The notes: generated by a model not told the origin, from the letters alone. Positions 48,172 through 57,118 are shown, counted from the first letter of the stretch. The stretch is DNA of 64,000 nucleotides from Sphingomonas taxi (GCA_003243195.1 QFQI01000007.1:69337-133336), one strand, 5' to 3'. Program-made: numbers and translations.

Positions 48172-50091
48172 ATGACAGGCAGCTACGGCCCCCCCGACCG
48201 GTTCAACGAGGAAAAGGCCACCTACGCGATCCGCGGGGCGGATGCGCCCGATCTGCACGGCGGGGTCGCGGCGATCCGCAACGTGTTGCAGACCCTGCCG
48301 CTGAAGCCCGGCGTCTACCGCATGCACGACGCCAAGGGGGACGTGCTGTACGTCGGCAAGGCGCGCGCGCTGAAGAACCGCGTCGCCAATTACGTGCAGG
48401 TCGAACGCCTGTCGAAGCGGCTCCAGCGGATGGTGGCGCAGACGCGGTCGATGACGATCGTCACGACCAACAACGAGGCGGAGGCGCTGCTGCTGGAGGC
48501 GCAGCTCATCAAGCGCTATCGCCCGGCGTACAACGTGCTGCTGCGCGACGACAAGAGCTTCCCGTTCATCCTGCTGCGCGCCGACCACGACTTTCCGCGG
48601 ATCCAGAAGCATCGCGGCGCGCGGCGCGCCAAGGGCGATTACTACGGCCCGTTCGCGAGCGCCGGGAGCGTCAACAACACGCTGAACGCGTTGCAGAAGC
48701 TGTTCCTGCTGCGCAGTTGCACCGACGGCTTCTTCAAGACGCGCGACCGGCCGTGCCTGCTGTACCAGATCAAGCGCTGCTCCGCGCCGTGCGTCGGGCG
48801 GATCGACGCGGCGGGCTATGCCGAGCTGGTCGCCGATTCGAAGAAGTTCCTCGCCGGCAAGGCGACCGACGTGCAGGCCAAGCTGGGCGCGCAGATGGAG
48901 GCGGCCGCCGCCGCCATGGACTTCGAGCTGGCCGCGATCCTGCGCGACCGGCTGAAGGCGCTGACCTTCATCCAGGGCACGCAGTTCATCAATGCGGAAG
49001 GGGTGGGCGATGCCGACATCTTCGCGCTGGCGTGCCACGAGGGGCTGATCGGGATCGAGGCGTTCTTTATCCGTGGCGGGCAGAATTGGGGGCACCGCAG
49101 CTTCTTCCCCGCGCACACCGCCGACGTGCCCGAGGACGAGGTGCTGACGCAGTTCATGATGCAATTCTATGAGGAGGTGCCGCCGGCGCGGACGATCCTG
49201 ATCGACCGCGAGCTGCCCGATGCGGATGTGCTGGTGCAGGCGCTGTCGGAGCAGGCCGGGCGCAAGGTGGAGCTGACGGTGCCGCAACGCGGGGTGCGGC
49301 GGCGGTTGCTCGACCAGGCGACGCGCAACGCCCGCGAGGCGCTGGAGCGGCGGCTGGCGGAGAGCACCACGCAGGCGCGACTGCACCGTGAGCTGGCCGA
49401 GCTGTTCGAGCTGGGCGAGCCGCCCGACCGGATCGAGGTCTACGACAACAGCCACATCCAGGGGACGAATGCGCTGGGCGCGATGGTGGTCGCGGGGCCG
49501 GAGGGGTTCCGCAAGGGCCAGTATCGCAAGTTCAACATCCGGCAGGCGGCGACCGACGACGATTATGCGATGATGCGCGAGGTGCTGACGCGGCGCTTTT
49601 CCCGCGCGCTGGAGGAAGACCCGGACCGCGACGGCGCGACGTGGCCCGATCTGGTGCTGCTGGACGGCGGGCGCGGGCAGTTGAACGCGGCCAAGGCGGT
49701 GCTGGAGGATCTGGGCATCGAGGACGTGTGCCTGGTCGGCGTCGCCAAGGGGCCGCACCACGGGCGCGAGGGCCGCGAGGTGTTCCACCTGATGGACGGG
49801 CGCGAGCTGACGCTGCCGGTCAATGCGCCGCTGCTGTTCTACCTCCAGCGGCTGCGGGACGAGGTGCACCGTTTCGCGATCGGCGCGCACCGGGCGAAGC
49901 GCGCGAAGGCGATCGGGGCGAGCCCGCTGGACGAGGTGCCGGGGATCGGCCCGGCGCGCAAGAAGGCGCTGCTGATGCATTTCGGCACCGGGCGCGCGGT
50001 GCGCAATGCCAGCCTCGAGGATCTGCGCAAGGCGCCGGGGGTGAGCGCGGCGGTGGCGCAGCAGGTGTATGATTTCTATCATGCGCGGTGA
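48172..50091 (+). CDS. uvrC: Excinuclease ABC subunit C
   Basis: The 639-residue protein has the GIY-YIG nuclease domain (about 43-125: PLKPGVYRMHDAKGDVLYVG), the cysteine cluster CLLYQIKRCSAPC, the UVR motif (FELAAILRDRLKAL), the RNase H-like C-terminal nuclease (EVYDNSHIQGTNALGAMVVA, LLDGGRGQLNAAKAVL) and a terminal (HhH)2 (LDEVPGIGPARKKALLMHFG). It makes both incisions in nucleotide excision repair. The start ATG 48172 is the first in-frame ATG giving a normal length; a 209-codon open stretch upstream is shadow of the DUF885 gene. Confidence 0.97.
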   Translation: MTGSYGPPDRFNEEKATYAIRGADAPDLHGGVAAIRNVLQTLPLKPGVYRMHDAKGDVLYVGKARALKNRVANYVQVERLSKRLQRMVAQTRSMTIVTTNNEAEALLLEAQLIKRYRPAYNVLLRDDKSFPFILLRADHDFPRIQKHRGARRAKGDYYGPFASAGSVNNTLNALQKLFLLRSCTDGFFKTRDRPCLLYQIKRCSAPCVGRIDAAGYAELVADSKKFLAGKATDVQAKLGAQMEAAAAAMDFELAAILRDRLKALTFIQGTQFINAEGVGDADIFALACHEGLIGIEAFFIRGGQNWGHRSFFPAHTADVPEDEVLTQFMMQFYEEVPPARTILIDRELPDADVLVQALSEQAGRKVELTVPQRGVRRRLLDQATRNAREALERRLAESTTQARLHRELAELFELGEPPDRIEVYDNSHIQGTNALGAMVVAGPEGFRKGQYRKFNIRQAATDDDYAMMREVLTRRFSRALEEDPDRDGATWPDLVLLDGGRGQLNAAKAVLEDLGIEDVCLVGVAKGPHHGREGREVFHLMDGRELTLPVNAPLLFYLQRLRDEVHRFAIGAHRAKRAKAIGASPLDEVPGIGPARKKALLMHFGTGRAVRNASLEDLRKAPGVSAAVAQQVYDFYHAR

Positions 50092-50157
50092 GGGAGACCG
50101 CGCAGGCGGTTACTCCAGACCTCTGACGGTTGCGTTTCCATCGACAGGCCCGCGCGG

Positions 50158-50182
50158 CTGGATTTCCGCCTTCGCGGGAACG
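50158..50182. repeat. Short REP-like hairpin between uvrC and recO
   Basis: CTGGATTTCCGCC followed by TTCGCGGGAACG is a degenerate form of the common intergenic unit GGATTCCCGCCTTCGCGGGAATGACG, with one C missing in the left arm. It lies 25 bases upstream of the recO ATG. It may be a decayed copy. Confidence 0.4.
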
Positions 50183-50206
50183 GCATCGGGCGGGTAGGGG
50201 GGGCAT

Positions 50207-50938
50207 ATGCACCTGACCGCCGACGCGATCCTGCTGTCCGTGCGCGCGCATGGCGAGCATGGCGCGGTGGCGCGGGCGTTGACGCGCGATGACGGGGTGC
50301 GGCCGGGCTATGTGCGGGGTGGCCATGCGCGGCGGCTGCGGCCGGTGCTGCAGGCCGGCAACATGGTGCGCGGCGCGTGGCGCGCGCGCAGCGACGAGCA
50401 TCTGGCGGCGCTGAGCGTCGAACTGCTCCATAGCCGCGCGCCGCTTTATGCCGAGCCGCTGCCGGCGGCGGCGATCGAATGGCTGTGCGCGCTGACCGCC
50501 GCCGCGCTGCCGGAGGCGCAGCCGTATCCGCGCCTGTACGACGTGCTGGGCGCAACGCTGGAGGCAGTGGAGGCGGCGCCGGCGGCGCGCGGCTGGGCGG
50601 GGAGCCTGGCGCGTTACGAACTGCTGCTGCTCGCCGAACTGGGTTTCGGGCTGGACCTGTCGGCGTGCGTCGCCAGCGGCACGGGCGACGATCTCGCCTT
50701 CGTCAGCCCGCGAAGCGGCGCGGCGGTGAGTCGCGCGGCGGCGGCGGGCTATGAGGCGCGGCTGTTCGCGCTGCCGCCGTTCCTGATCGACGGCGGCGCG
50801 GCGGCATGGCCCGACGTGTTCGATGCGCTGGCGATCACCGGCCATTTCCTGGCGCGCGACGTGCTGGTCGATCGCCGCCGCGACACGCTGGCGGCGCGCG
50901 AGCGGCTGGTGGAGCGGATGAAGAGGGCGGTTGCGTGA
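50207..50938 (+). CDS. recO: DNA repair protein RecO
   Basis: The 243-residue protein has an N-terminal OB fold (LTADAILLSVRAHGEHGAVA, GYVRGGHARRLRPVLQAGNM), a helical middle (YDVLGATLEAVEAA, LARYELLLLAELGFGLDLSA) and the C-terminal segment AFVSPRSGAAVSRAAAAGYE. RecO loads RecA on SSB-coated DNA with RecR. The zinc-finger cysteines of some RecO proteins are largely absent, as in other alphaproteobacteria. It is 115 bases after uvrC and 29 before leuB. Confidence 0.93.
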   Translation: MHLTADAILLSVRAHGEHGAVARALTRDDGVRPGYVRGGHARRLRPVLQAGNMVRGAWRARSDEHLAALSVELLHSRAPLYAEPLPAAAIEWLCALTAAALPEAQPYPRLYDVLGATLEAVEAAPAARGWAGSLARYELLLLAELGFGLDLSACVASGTGDDLAFVSPRSGAAVSRAAAAGYEARLFALPPFLIDGGAAAWPDVFDALAITGHFLARDVLVDRRRDTLAARERLVERMKRAVA

Positions 50939-50967
50939 GCGGCGCGCCCGCGCCATGCGGTGCGGCC

Positions 50968-52020
50968 ATGACACATGGCAAGCTCATCGCGATTCTGCCC
51001 GGCGACGGGATCGGCCCCGAAGTGACGCAGGAGGCGCGCCGCGTGCTCGACGCGCTCGACCTGGGGCTGGCGTTCGAGGAAGCGCCGGTCGGCGGGGCGG
51101 GCTACCGGGCGAGCGGGCATCCGCTGCCCGACGCGACGCTGGCGCTGGCGAAGCGCGCCGACGCCGTGCTGTTCGGCGCGGTCGGCGATCCCGAGTTCGA
51201 CGGACTGGAACGCGCGTTGCGCCCGGAGCAGGCGATCCTGGGGTTGCGCAAGCATCTGCAGACCTTCGCCAACCTGCGCCCGGCGAAGTTGTTCGCCGGG
51301 CTGGAGGATGCCTCCACGCTGAAGCCGGAGGTGGCGCGCGCGATCGACCTGGTGATCGTGCGCGAGCTGAACGGCGACGTCTATTTCGGTGCCAAGGGGC
51401 GGCGGACCACCGACGCGGGGTTGCGCGAAGGGCACGACCTGATGCGCTATGACGAGGCCGAGGTGCGGCGCATCGCGCATGTCGGGTTCCAGACCGCGGC
51501 GAAGCGGCGCGGCCATCTGTGTTCGGTCGACAAGGCCAATGTGCTGGAAACGTCGCAATTGTGGCGCGACGTGGTGATCGAGGTCGCCGCCGACTACCCG
51601 CAGGTCGTGCTGACGCACATGTATGTCGACAATGCCGCGATGCAGCTGGTCCGCAATCCCGGCGCGTTCGACACGATCGTGACCGGCAATCTGTTCGGCG
51701 ACATCCTGTCGGATCAGGCGAGCATGTGCGTGGGGTCGATCGGGATGCTGCCGTCCGCGTCGCTGGATGCGGCGGGCAAGGGATTGTACGAGCCGATCCA
51801 CGGCTCCGCGCCCGATATCGCCGGGCAGGGCAAGGCCAATCCGTGCGCGGCGATCCTGTCGGCGGCGATGATGCTGCGCCACTCGCTGAACGCCGGCGCG
51901 GCCGCCGACCGGATCGAGGCGGCGGTGGCGGCGGCGCTGGCGACCGGGGCGCGGACCCCGGACATGGGGGGCGCCGCCTCGACGCGCGCGATGGGCGATG
52001 CGGTGCTGGCGGCGCTGTAA
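50968..52020 (+). CDS. leuB: 3-isopropylmalate dehydrogenase
   Basis: The 350-residue enzyme has AILPGDGIGPEVTQEARRVL, ALRPEQAILGLRKHLQTFAN with substrate-binding Arg residues, the VDKANVLETSQLWR region and the NAD-binding NLFGDILSDQASMCVGSIGM, followed by YEPIHGSAPDIAGQGKANP. It oxidises and decarboxylates 3-isopropylmalate in leucine synthesis. The ATG at 50968 (MTHGKL) is chosen; the open frame upstream is shadow of recO. No other leu genes are beside it. Confidence 0.96.
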   Translation: MTHGKLIAILPGDGIGPEVTQEARRVLDALDLGLAFEEAPVGGAGYRASGHPLPDATLALAKRADAVLFGAVGDPEFDGLERALRPEQAILGLRKHLQTFANLRPAKLFAGLEDASTLKPEVARAIDLVIVRELNGDVYFGAKGRRTTDAGLREGHDLMRYDEAEVRRIAHVGFQTAAKRRGHLCSVDKANVLETSQLWRDVVIEVAADYPQVVLTHMYVDNAAMQLVRNPGAFDTIVTGNLFGDILSDQASMCVGSIGMLPSASLDAAGKGLYEPIHGSAPDIAGQGKANPCAAILSAAMMLRHSLNAGAAADRIEAAVAAALATGARTPDMGGAASTRAMGDAVLAAL

Positions 52021-52060
52021 TCCCGACGGCGAGGAGGCGGGAGTCTTGCCCCACGCGATC

Positions 52061-52152
52061 GTCACCCCGGCGCAGGCCGGGGTCCACCGTTCCACGGGAT
52101 GCGCGGCGTCGACACCTGTGGCACCGTGGATCCGGGCCTGCGCCGGGAGGAC
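52061..52152. repeat. Long inverted repeat (REP/BIME-like) between leuB and the GT2 gene
   Basis: The left arm 52061-52087 (GTCACCCCGGCGCAGG ... GGTCCAC) and the right arm 52126-52152 (GTGGATCCGGGCCTGC ... AGGAC) are inverse complements over 27 bases with 4 mismatches, separated by 38 bases. The unit CACCCCGGCGCAGGCCGGGG is a well-known kind of dispersed intergenic palindrome in sphingomonads, here present as a head-to-head pair. It could also make a long hairpin at the end of the leuB transcript. Confidence 0.75.
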
Positions 52153-52200
52153 GGGGGCGGAACGCCTCCGCGCTTGCCGCATCCCGCCCGGAGGGTCGTG

Positions 52201-53295
52201 ATGCTCGATCTTGCGGTCGTCGTCCCGACCTTCAACGAGCGCGACAATGTCGCGGCGGTGGTGGCGCGGCTGGAGGCGGCGCTGGCGGGGCTGGACTGGG
52301 AGGTGCTGTTCGTCGACGACGACAGCCCGGATGGCACCGCGCGGGTCGCGCGCGAACTGGCCGCCGCCGACCGGCGCGTGCGCGTGATCCAGCGGATCGG
52401 GCGGCGGGGATTGTCGAGCGCGTGCGTCGAGGGGATGTGCGCGACCGCCGCGCCGATCGTCGCGGTGATGGACGGCGACCTGCAACATGACGAGACGCTG
52501 TTGCCGCGGATGGTGGCGGCGCTGCGCGACGATCCGACGCTCGACCTCGCGATCGGATCGCGGTTCGTGGCCGGCGGGGGGACGGGCGAATGGGATCGCG
52601 ACCGCGTCGCCAAGTCCGCGTTCGCCACGCGGCTGTCGGCGCTGGTGCTGCCGACCGAGCTGAGCGATCCGATGAGCGGCTTCTTCGCGATCCGCGCCGA
52701 CGTGCTGCGCGCCCTGGTGCCGAAGCTGGGCGGGATCGGCTTCAAGATCCTGCTCGACATCATGAGCGCCAGCCCGCGGCGGCTGCGCGTCGTCGAGCTG
52801 CCGTACGTGTTCCGCACGCGCGCGGCGGGCGAGAGCAAGCTCGATCATGTCGTGGCGATGGAATATCTGATCGCGCTCTACGACCGGCGGCTGGGGCGGG
52901 TCGTGCCGGTGCGCTTCGCGATGTTCTCCGCGATCGGGGCGCTGGGGGCGGGCGTGCACATGAGCGTGCTGGCGCTGTGCTACGTCGCGCTCGGCTGGTC
53001 GTTCCTGACCGGCCAGATCGTCGCGACCTTCGCGGCGATGACGTTCAACTTCTTCCTCAACAACGCGCTCACCTATCGCGACCGGCGGCTGCGCGGCGCG
53101 CGGGCGTTGCTGGACGGCTGGATCGCCTTCTGCCTGGTGTGCTCGGTGGGCGCCGTCGCGAACGTCGGCGTGGCGGCGTTCCTGCACGACGTGCGGCAGG
53201 GCGCATGGGCGGCCTCCGCGCTGTTCGGCGTGCTGGTCGGCGCGGTGTGGAACTACGCGCTGTCGTCACGCTTCACCTGGGGCCGCTATCGGTGA
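52201..53295 (+). CDS. GT2 glycosyltransferase fused to GtrA-like membrane domain
   Basis: The 364-residue protein has an N-terminal dolichol-phosphate-mannose-synthase-like GT2 domain (VVVPTFNERDNVAAVV, VLFVDDDSPDGTARVA, VMDGDLQHDETLLP) and a C-terminal GtrA domain with four TM helices (VRFAMFSAIGALGAGVHMSV, TFNFFLNNALTYRDRRLRGA). Such fusions make polyprenyl-phosphate sugars and help flip them, supplying GT39/ArnT-type enzymes. A GT39-type gene lies convergent 1 base away, so the two probably work in one glycan-modifying path. ATG 52201 or GTG 52198 starts. Confidence 0.9.
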   Translation: MLDLAVVVPTFNERDNVAAVVARLEAALAGLDWEVLFVDDDSPDGTARVARELAAADRRVRVIQRIGRRGLSSACVEGMCATAAPIVAVMDGDLQHDETLLPRMVAALRDDPTLDLAIGSRFVAGGGTGEWDRDRVAKSAFATRLSALVLPTELSDPMSGFFAIRADVLRALVPKLGGIGFKILLDIMSASPRRLRVVELPYVFRTRAAGESKLDHVVAMEYLIALYDRRLGRVVPVRFAMFSAIGALGAGVHMSVLALCYVALGWSFLTGQIVATFAAMTFNFFLNNALTYRDRRLRGARALLDGWIAFCLVCSVGAVANVGVAAFLHDVRQGAWAASALFGVLVGAVWNYALSSRFTWGRYR

Positions 53296-53296
53296 G

Positions 53297-54532
53297 TCAC
53301 ACCCAGGTCGCGAACCATGTCCAGCGGCTGAAGGCGCGCGCGTGGGCGAGCGGTTCGGCGCAGAGCACCGGCAGGAAATAGAGCCACAGCGCGAAGACCA
53401 GCAGCAGATACGCCTCCACCCAGCGCCCGAACGTGGTGCGCCACTGGTCCAGCGCGACCGCGATCGCGACGCACAGCAGCACGCTGGCCGGGTAGTAGTA
53501 ATAATAGAAGCCGAGCGACTTGGGGATGATCGCGAAGATCCCGACCGCGAAGGTCCACATCACCGCCGGCGCCAGCAGGCGCGCCGCGCCGGTCTTCACC
53601 CAGCCCCGGTAACAGGCGGCGATCGCGACCAGCCCGCCCCACATCACCGCCGGATTGCCGAGCAGGATGATCCCGCGCTGCGCGCCGTCGACCGGCTCGT
53701 ACAGATACCAGATCGGGCGGATCAGCAGCGGCCAGGTCCACCAGTTCGACTGATAGGTGTGCGCGGGAAGCCGCTGCGTCTGGCGCAGGTACATGTCCCA
53801 TTGGAAGCGCGGCAGGCCGGCCAGCGTCAGCGGTTCGGCGGCGTAGAAGAACGCCGGCGCGAAGGTGAGCAGATAGGTCGCGACCGACAGGCCGCCGAGC
53901 AGCGCCAGCGCGGGGAGCGGGCGCAGCCCCGGCCAGCGATCCGCGCGCCCGCGCCGCATCAGCAGGAAGGTGACGCCCGCCGCCGCGACATAGGGCGCCG
54001 CCGCCCATTTGCAGGCGGTGGCCAGCCCGAGCGCCACGCTGCCCGCGCTCCACCGCGCCACGCTGCCGTCGCGCATGCTGGCGGCGAGCAGCACCACGCC
54101 CCAGAGCAGGAACGCGAGCATGAAGGTGTCGAGCATCGCGATCCGCGCCTGCACATAGACGGTGAAGCCGAGCAGCGTCAGCGCGACCGCGAGCAACCCG
54201 GCGCGCACCCGCCCGGTCAGCAGGTGCGTCAGCGCGAACACCGCCGCCACGGTCGCGCTGCCCGCGACCGTGGAGGCGACGCGCCACCCGAACGGTCCGT
54301 CGCCGAACAGCGCGATGCCCAGCGCGATCAGTTCCTTGGCGAGCAAGGGATGCTCGATATTGACCGGCCCCGACAGCGCCAGCAGCGCGCGCGCGGCGGG
54401 CAGGTAGTGCACTTCGTCGAACACCGGCTTGGTCGGCACCGACAGGCGAAACAGGAAGATCAGTTCGGCGGCAAGCGCGACCAGCAGCGTCACGCGGCGC
54501 GGGCTGGCGGGGGTGCTGGATATCGGGCGCAA
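53297..54532 (-). CDS. GT39/ArnT-like polyprenyl-phosphate sugar transferase
   Basis: The 411-residue multi-TM protein has the PMT/GT39 layout: the first periplasmic loop KPVFDEVHYLPAARALLA and NIEHPLLAKELIALGIALFG carry the conserved Asp-Glu and the EHPLLAK motif of protein mannosyltransferases, and a later part has FYYYYYPASVLLCVAIAVAL. It transfers a sugar from a lipid carrier on the periplasmic side; the acceptor is unknown. TTG 54532 is chosen because GGAGGA sits 7-8 bases upstream and hydrophobic, conserved residues follow; ATG 54640 would add a 36-residue basic tail covering the metZ leader. Confidence 0.85.
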   Translation of the reverse strand: MRPISSTPASPRRVTLLVALAAELIFLFRLSVPTKPVFDEVHYLPAARALLALSGPVNIEHPLLAKELIALGIALFGDGPFGWRVASTVAGSATVAAVFALTHLLTGRVRAGLLAVALTLLGFTVYVQARIAMLDTFMLAFLLWGVVLLAASMRDGSVARWSAGSVALGLATACKWAAAPYVAAAGVTFLLMRRGRADRWPGLRPLPALALLGGLSVATYLLTFAPAFFYAAEPLTLAGLPRFQWDMYLRQTQRLPAHTYQSNWWTWPLLIRPIWYLYEPVDGAQRGIILLGNPAVMWGGLVAIAACYRGWVKTGAARLLAPAVMWTFAVGIFAIIPKSLGFYYYYYPASVLLCVAIAVALDQWRTTFGRWVEAYLLLVFALWLYFLPVLCAEPLAHARAFSRWTWFATWV

Positions 54533-54588
54533 GATCGGCTTCCTCCGGTCGCGGCGGGTGTGCGGCACCGGGCATCGCGCGGCAAGCC

Positions 54589-54623
54589 CCCGCGGCAAGG
54601 TCTTGTCCTTCGCGCCCCGCGGG
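54589..54623 (+). promoter_or_regulatory. Leader hairpin covering the metZ ribosome site
   Basis: CCCGCGG (54589-54595) pairs with CCGCGGG (54617-54623), and inside AAGG (54597-54600) pairs with CCTT (54607-54610). The right arm contains GGG of the probable metZ Shine-Dalgarno (GGGAG, 54621-54625), so the folded form would hide it. The 106-base gap between the GT39 start and metZ fits a regulatory leader. No known SAM riboswitch pattern was recognised. Confidence 0.4.
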
Positions 54624-54638
54624 AGCAAAGCGTGCGCC

Positions 54639-55844
54639 ATGAAGCGGCATAGCGGACAGGATCGGTCGATCACGCGGCACTGGCGTCCCGCCACCCTGGC
54701 GGTGCGCGGCGGGACGGCGCGGACGGAATATGGCGAAACGTCGGAGGCGATGTTCCTGACCTCGGGCTATTGCTACGACCGGGCGGAGGACGCGGCGGCG
54801 CGCTTCGCGGGCGAACAGGCGGGCATGACCTATTCGCGGTTGCAGAACCCGACCGTGGAGATGCTGGAACAGCGCATCGCGCTGCTGGAGGGCGCGGAGG
54901 CGTGCCGGACGATGGCGACCGGCATGGCGGCGATGACCGCGGTGCTGCTGTGCCAGTTGCAGCAGGGCGACCATGTGGTGGCGGGGCGCGCGGCGTTCGG
55001 TTCGTGCCGGTGGCTGGTCGACACGCTGCTGCCCAGGTTCGGCATCTCCACCACCACCGTCGACGCGCGCGACCCGCAGGCGTTCGAGGATGCGGTGAAG
55101 CCGAATACCAAGGTGTTCTTCTTCGAAACGCCGGCCAACCCGACGATGGACGTGGTGGACCTGAAGGCGGTGTGCGGCATCGCGCGCGAGCGCGGGATCG
55201 TGAGCGTCGTCGACAATGCCTTCGCCACGCCGGCCTTGCAGCGGCCGATGGCATTCGGCGCCGACGTGACCGCCTATTCCGCGACCAAGATGATGGACGG
55301 ACAGGGCCGCGTGCTGGCCGGCGCGGTGTGCGGGAGCGAGGATTTCATCACCAACACCCTGCTGCCGTTCACGCGCAACACCGGGCCGACGCTGAGCGCG
55401 TTCAATGCCTGGGTGGTGCTGAAGGGGCTGGAGACGCTCGACCTGCGCATCCGTCGCCAGTCCGACAATGCGCTGGCGGTGGGACGCTTCCTGGAGGGGC
55501 GCGTGCCCCGCATCCTTCACCCCGGCCTGCCCAGCCATCCGCAGCATGACCTGGCGATGGCGCAGATGGCGGCGGCGGGACCAATCTTCGCGTTCGAGGT
55601 CGCCGACCGCGCGCAGGCGCAGGCGCTGCTCAACGCGCTGGAACTGGTCGACATCTCGAACAACATCGGCGATTCGCGCTCGCTGATGACGCATCCGGCC
55701 TCCACCACGCACTACGGCGTGTCGGCGGAGGCGCGCGCGGAGATGGGCGTGACCGAGGGGCTGCTGCGGCTGAACGTCGGGCTGGAGGATCCGCAGGACG
55801 TGATCGACGATCTCGACCGCGCGCTGGGACAGGTCGGCCTGTGA
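54639..55844 (+). CDS. metZ: O-succinylhomoserine sulfhydrylase
   Basis: The 401-residue PLP enzyme of the Cys/Met-metabolism family has AVRGGTARTEYGETSEAMFL, MTYSRLQNPTVEMLEQRIAL, FFETPANPTMDVVDLKAV, and the PLP-lysine site YSATKMMDGQGRVLAG. The GTARTEYGETSEA and GEQAGM features are typical of MetZ rather than MetB or MetC. It makes homocysteine from O-succinylhomoserine and sulfide. It overlaps apaG by 4 bases (GTGA), as in many sphingomonads. Confidence 0.95.
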   Translation: MKRHSGQDRSITRHWRPATLAVRGGTARTEYGETSEAMFLTSGYCYDRAEDAAARFAGEQAGMTYSRLQNPTVEMLEQRIALLEGAEACRTMATGMAAMTAVLLCQLQQGDHVVAGRAAFGSCRWLVDTLLPRFGISTTTVDARDPQAFEDAVKPNTKVFFFETPANPTMDVVDLKAVCGIARERGIVSVVDNAFATPALQRPMAFGADVTAYSATKMMDGQGRVLAGAVCGSEDFITNTLLPFTRNTGPTLSAFNAWVVLKGLETLDLRIRRQSDNALAVGRFLEGRVPRILHPGLPSHPQHDLAMAQMAAAGPIFAFEVADRAQAQALLNALELVDISNNIGDSRSLMTHPASTTHYGVSAEARAEMGVTEGLLRLNVGLEDPQDVIDDLDRALGQVGL

Positions 55845-56257
55845 GCGCCGCACCCGGCATGGGGGCGCTGTTCCCGGACGCCGCCACCACCGACGGGGTG
55901 ACGGTGCGCGTGTCGGTCAGCTATCTGGCGGAACAGTCGGAGCCGGGGCGCGGGCGCTGGTTCTGGGCCTATCATATCCGCATCGAGAATGGCGGCGCGG
56001 GGCCGGTGCAGTTGCTGACGCGGCACTGGATCATCACCGACGGGCGCGGCGCGCGCCACACGGTGGAGGGCGAAGGCGTGGTCGGCGAGCAGCCGCTGAT
56101 CCAGCCCGGCGGCAGCTATGATTACGTGTCCGGCTGTCCGCTGGCGACGCCGAGCGGGGCGATGCAGGGCAGTTACCGGATGGTCGCGGAGGACGGGCGG
56201 ATGTTCGACGTCGCGATCCCGCGCTTCGCGCTGCTGGCGCCGGCGGTGGCGGAATGA
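55841..56257 (+). CDS. apaG: ApaG domain protein (Co2+/Mg2+ efflux protein ApaG)
   Basis: The 138-residue protein is a single fibronectin-III-like ApaG domain: VRVSVSYLAEQSEPGRGRWF, LLTRHWIITDGRGARHTVEG, EGVVGEQPLIQPGGSYDYVS and GCPLATPSGAMQGSYRMV. ApaG is conserved but its biochemical role is unclear; in E. coli it affects metal resistance and Ap4A pathways. It starts with GTG overlapping the metZ stop and is followed 4 bases later by the LysR gene. Confidence 0.94.
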   Translation: MSAAPGMGALFPDAATTDGVTVRVSVSYLAEQSEPGRGRWFWAYHIRIENGGAGPVQLLTRHWIITDGRGARHTVEGEGVVGEQPLIQPGGSYDYVSGCPLATPSGAMQGSYRMVAEDGRMFDVAIPRFALLAPAVAE

Positions 56258-56261
56258 CGTC

Positions 56262-57053
56262 GTGAAGCGGACGCACCTGCCGCTCAACGGGCTGCGCGTG
56301 CTGGACGCGGCGGCGCGCCACCTGTCGTTCACGCGCGCCGCGGACGAGCTGGCGGTGACGCCGGCGGCGGTCGGGCAGCAGATCCGCGCGCTGGAGGACA
56401 CGCTGGGCGTGGTGCTGTTCCGGCGCACCACCAAGGGGCTGGAGCTGACCCCCGAAGGCGAGGCGGGGCTGGCGCCGTTGCGGCAGGCGTTCCTGGAGTT
56501 CGAGGAAGCGGTGCGCGCGATGCAGGCCGGGCAATCGTCCAAGTCGCTGACCATCGCCGCGCCGCGTGACGTGACCGAGAAGTGGCTGCTGCCGCGGCTG
56601 GCCGAGATCGCCGCCGCCGACAAGGAGCTGCGCTTCGCGCTGGTCGCCACCGACGAGGGGATGGACTTCACCGAGGCCAACCTCGACCTCGCGATCCGCT
56701 GGGGCGAAGGGCCGGGCGCGCACGAGGGCGAGGCGATCGAGAGCGAGGGGCTGGTGACGGTGGAGCGCCCCGGCGGCGGCGCGGACACCGCGATCGTGTG
56801 GCCCGGCGCGCCCGAGGCGGACGCCGGCGGGCAGGTGCGCGTCGGCGACGCGGGACTGGCGATCGACGCGGCGGCGGCCGGGCTGGGGCGCGCGACCGTG
56901 CCCGAACTGCTGGCGACGCGCGACATCGCCGCCGGCCGCGTGACCGGCGTCGGCGCGGCGCAGCCGTCGCGCGCCGGCTATTGGCTGGTCGCGCCGACGC
57001 CGCAATGGCGGCAGCGCAAGGTGCAGGCGCTGGTGGAAGCGCTGTCGCGCTGA
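56262..57053 (+). CDS. GcvA-type LysR family transcriptional regulator
   Basis: The 263-residue regulator has the LysR winged helix: LPLNGLRVLDAAARHLSFTR, AADELAVTPAAVGQQIRALE and GVVLFRRTTKGLELTPEGEA, most like GcvA/AmpR. The effector domain (TIAAPRDVTEKWLLPRLAEI) is about 35 residues shorter than usual, ending soon after QRKVQALVEALSR. It starts with GTG, 4 bases after apaG, so it may be in the metZ-apaG transcript. Targets are unknown. Confidence 0.88.
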   Translation: MKRTHLPLNGLRVLDAAARHLSFTRAADELAVTPAAVGQQIRALEDTLGVVLFRRTTKGLELTPEGEAGLAPLRQAFLEFEEAVRAMQAGQSSKSLTIAAPRDVTEKWLLPRLAEIAAADKELRFALVATDEGMDFTEANLDLAIRWGEGPGAHEGEAIESEGLVTVERPGGGADTAIVWPGAPEADAGGQVRVGDAGLAIDAAAAGLGRATVPELLATRDIAAGRVTGVGAAQPSRAGYWLVAPTPQWRQRKVQALVEALSR

Positions 57054-57118
57054 GCTGACGTCCATCCCGCGCCCGCCGGCGCGCGAACCGCAACCGCGCA
57101 GGCCCGTGCGACGTTGCG

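Noticed and set aside
54533..54638. SAM-II or SAM/SAH riboswitch before metZ
   Set aside because: The characteristic core (GGUGAUUU..., CUUGCAGCC, GCUAAA) is not present.
54638..54641. CATG overlap of the GT39 and metZ start codons
   Set aside because: The GT39 gene more likely starts at TTG 54532, which has GGAGGA at good spacing; the 36 residues before it are basic and unconserved-looking.
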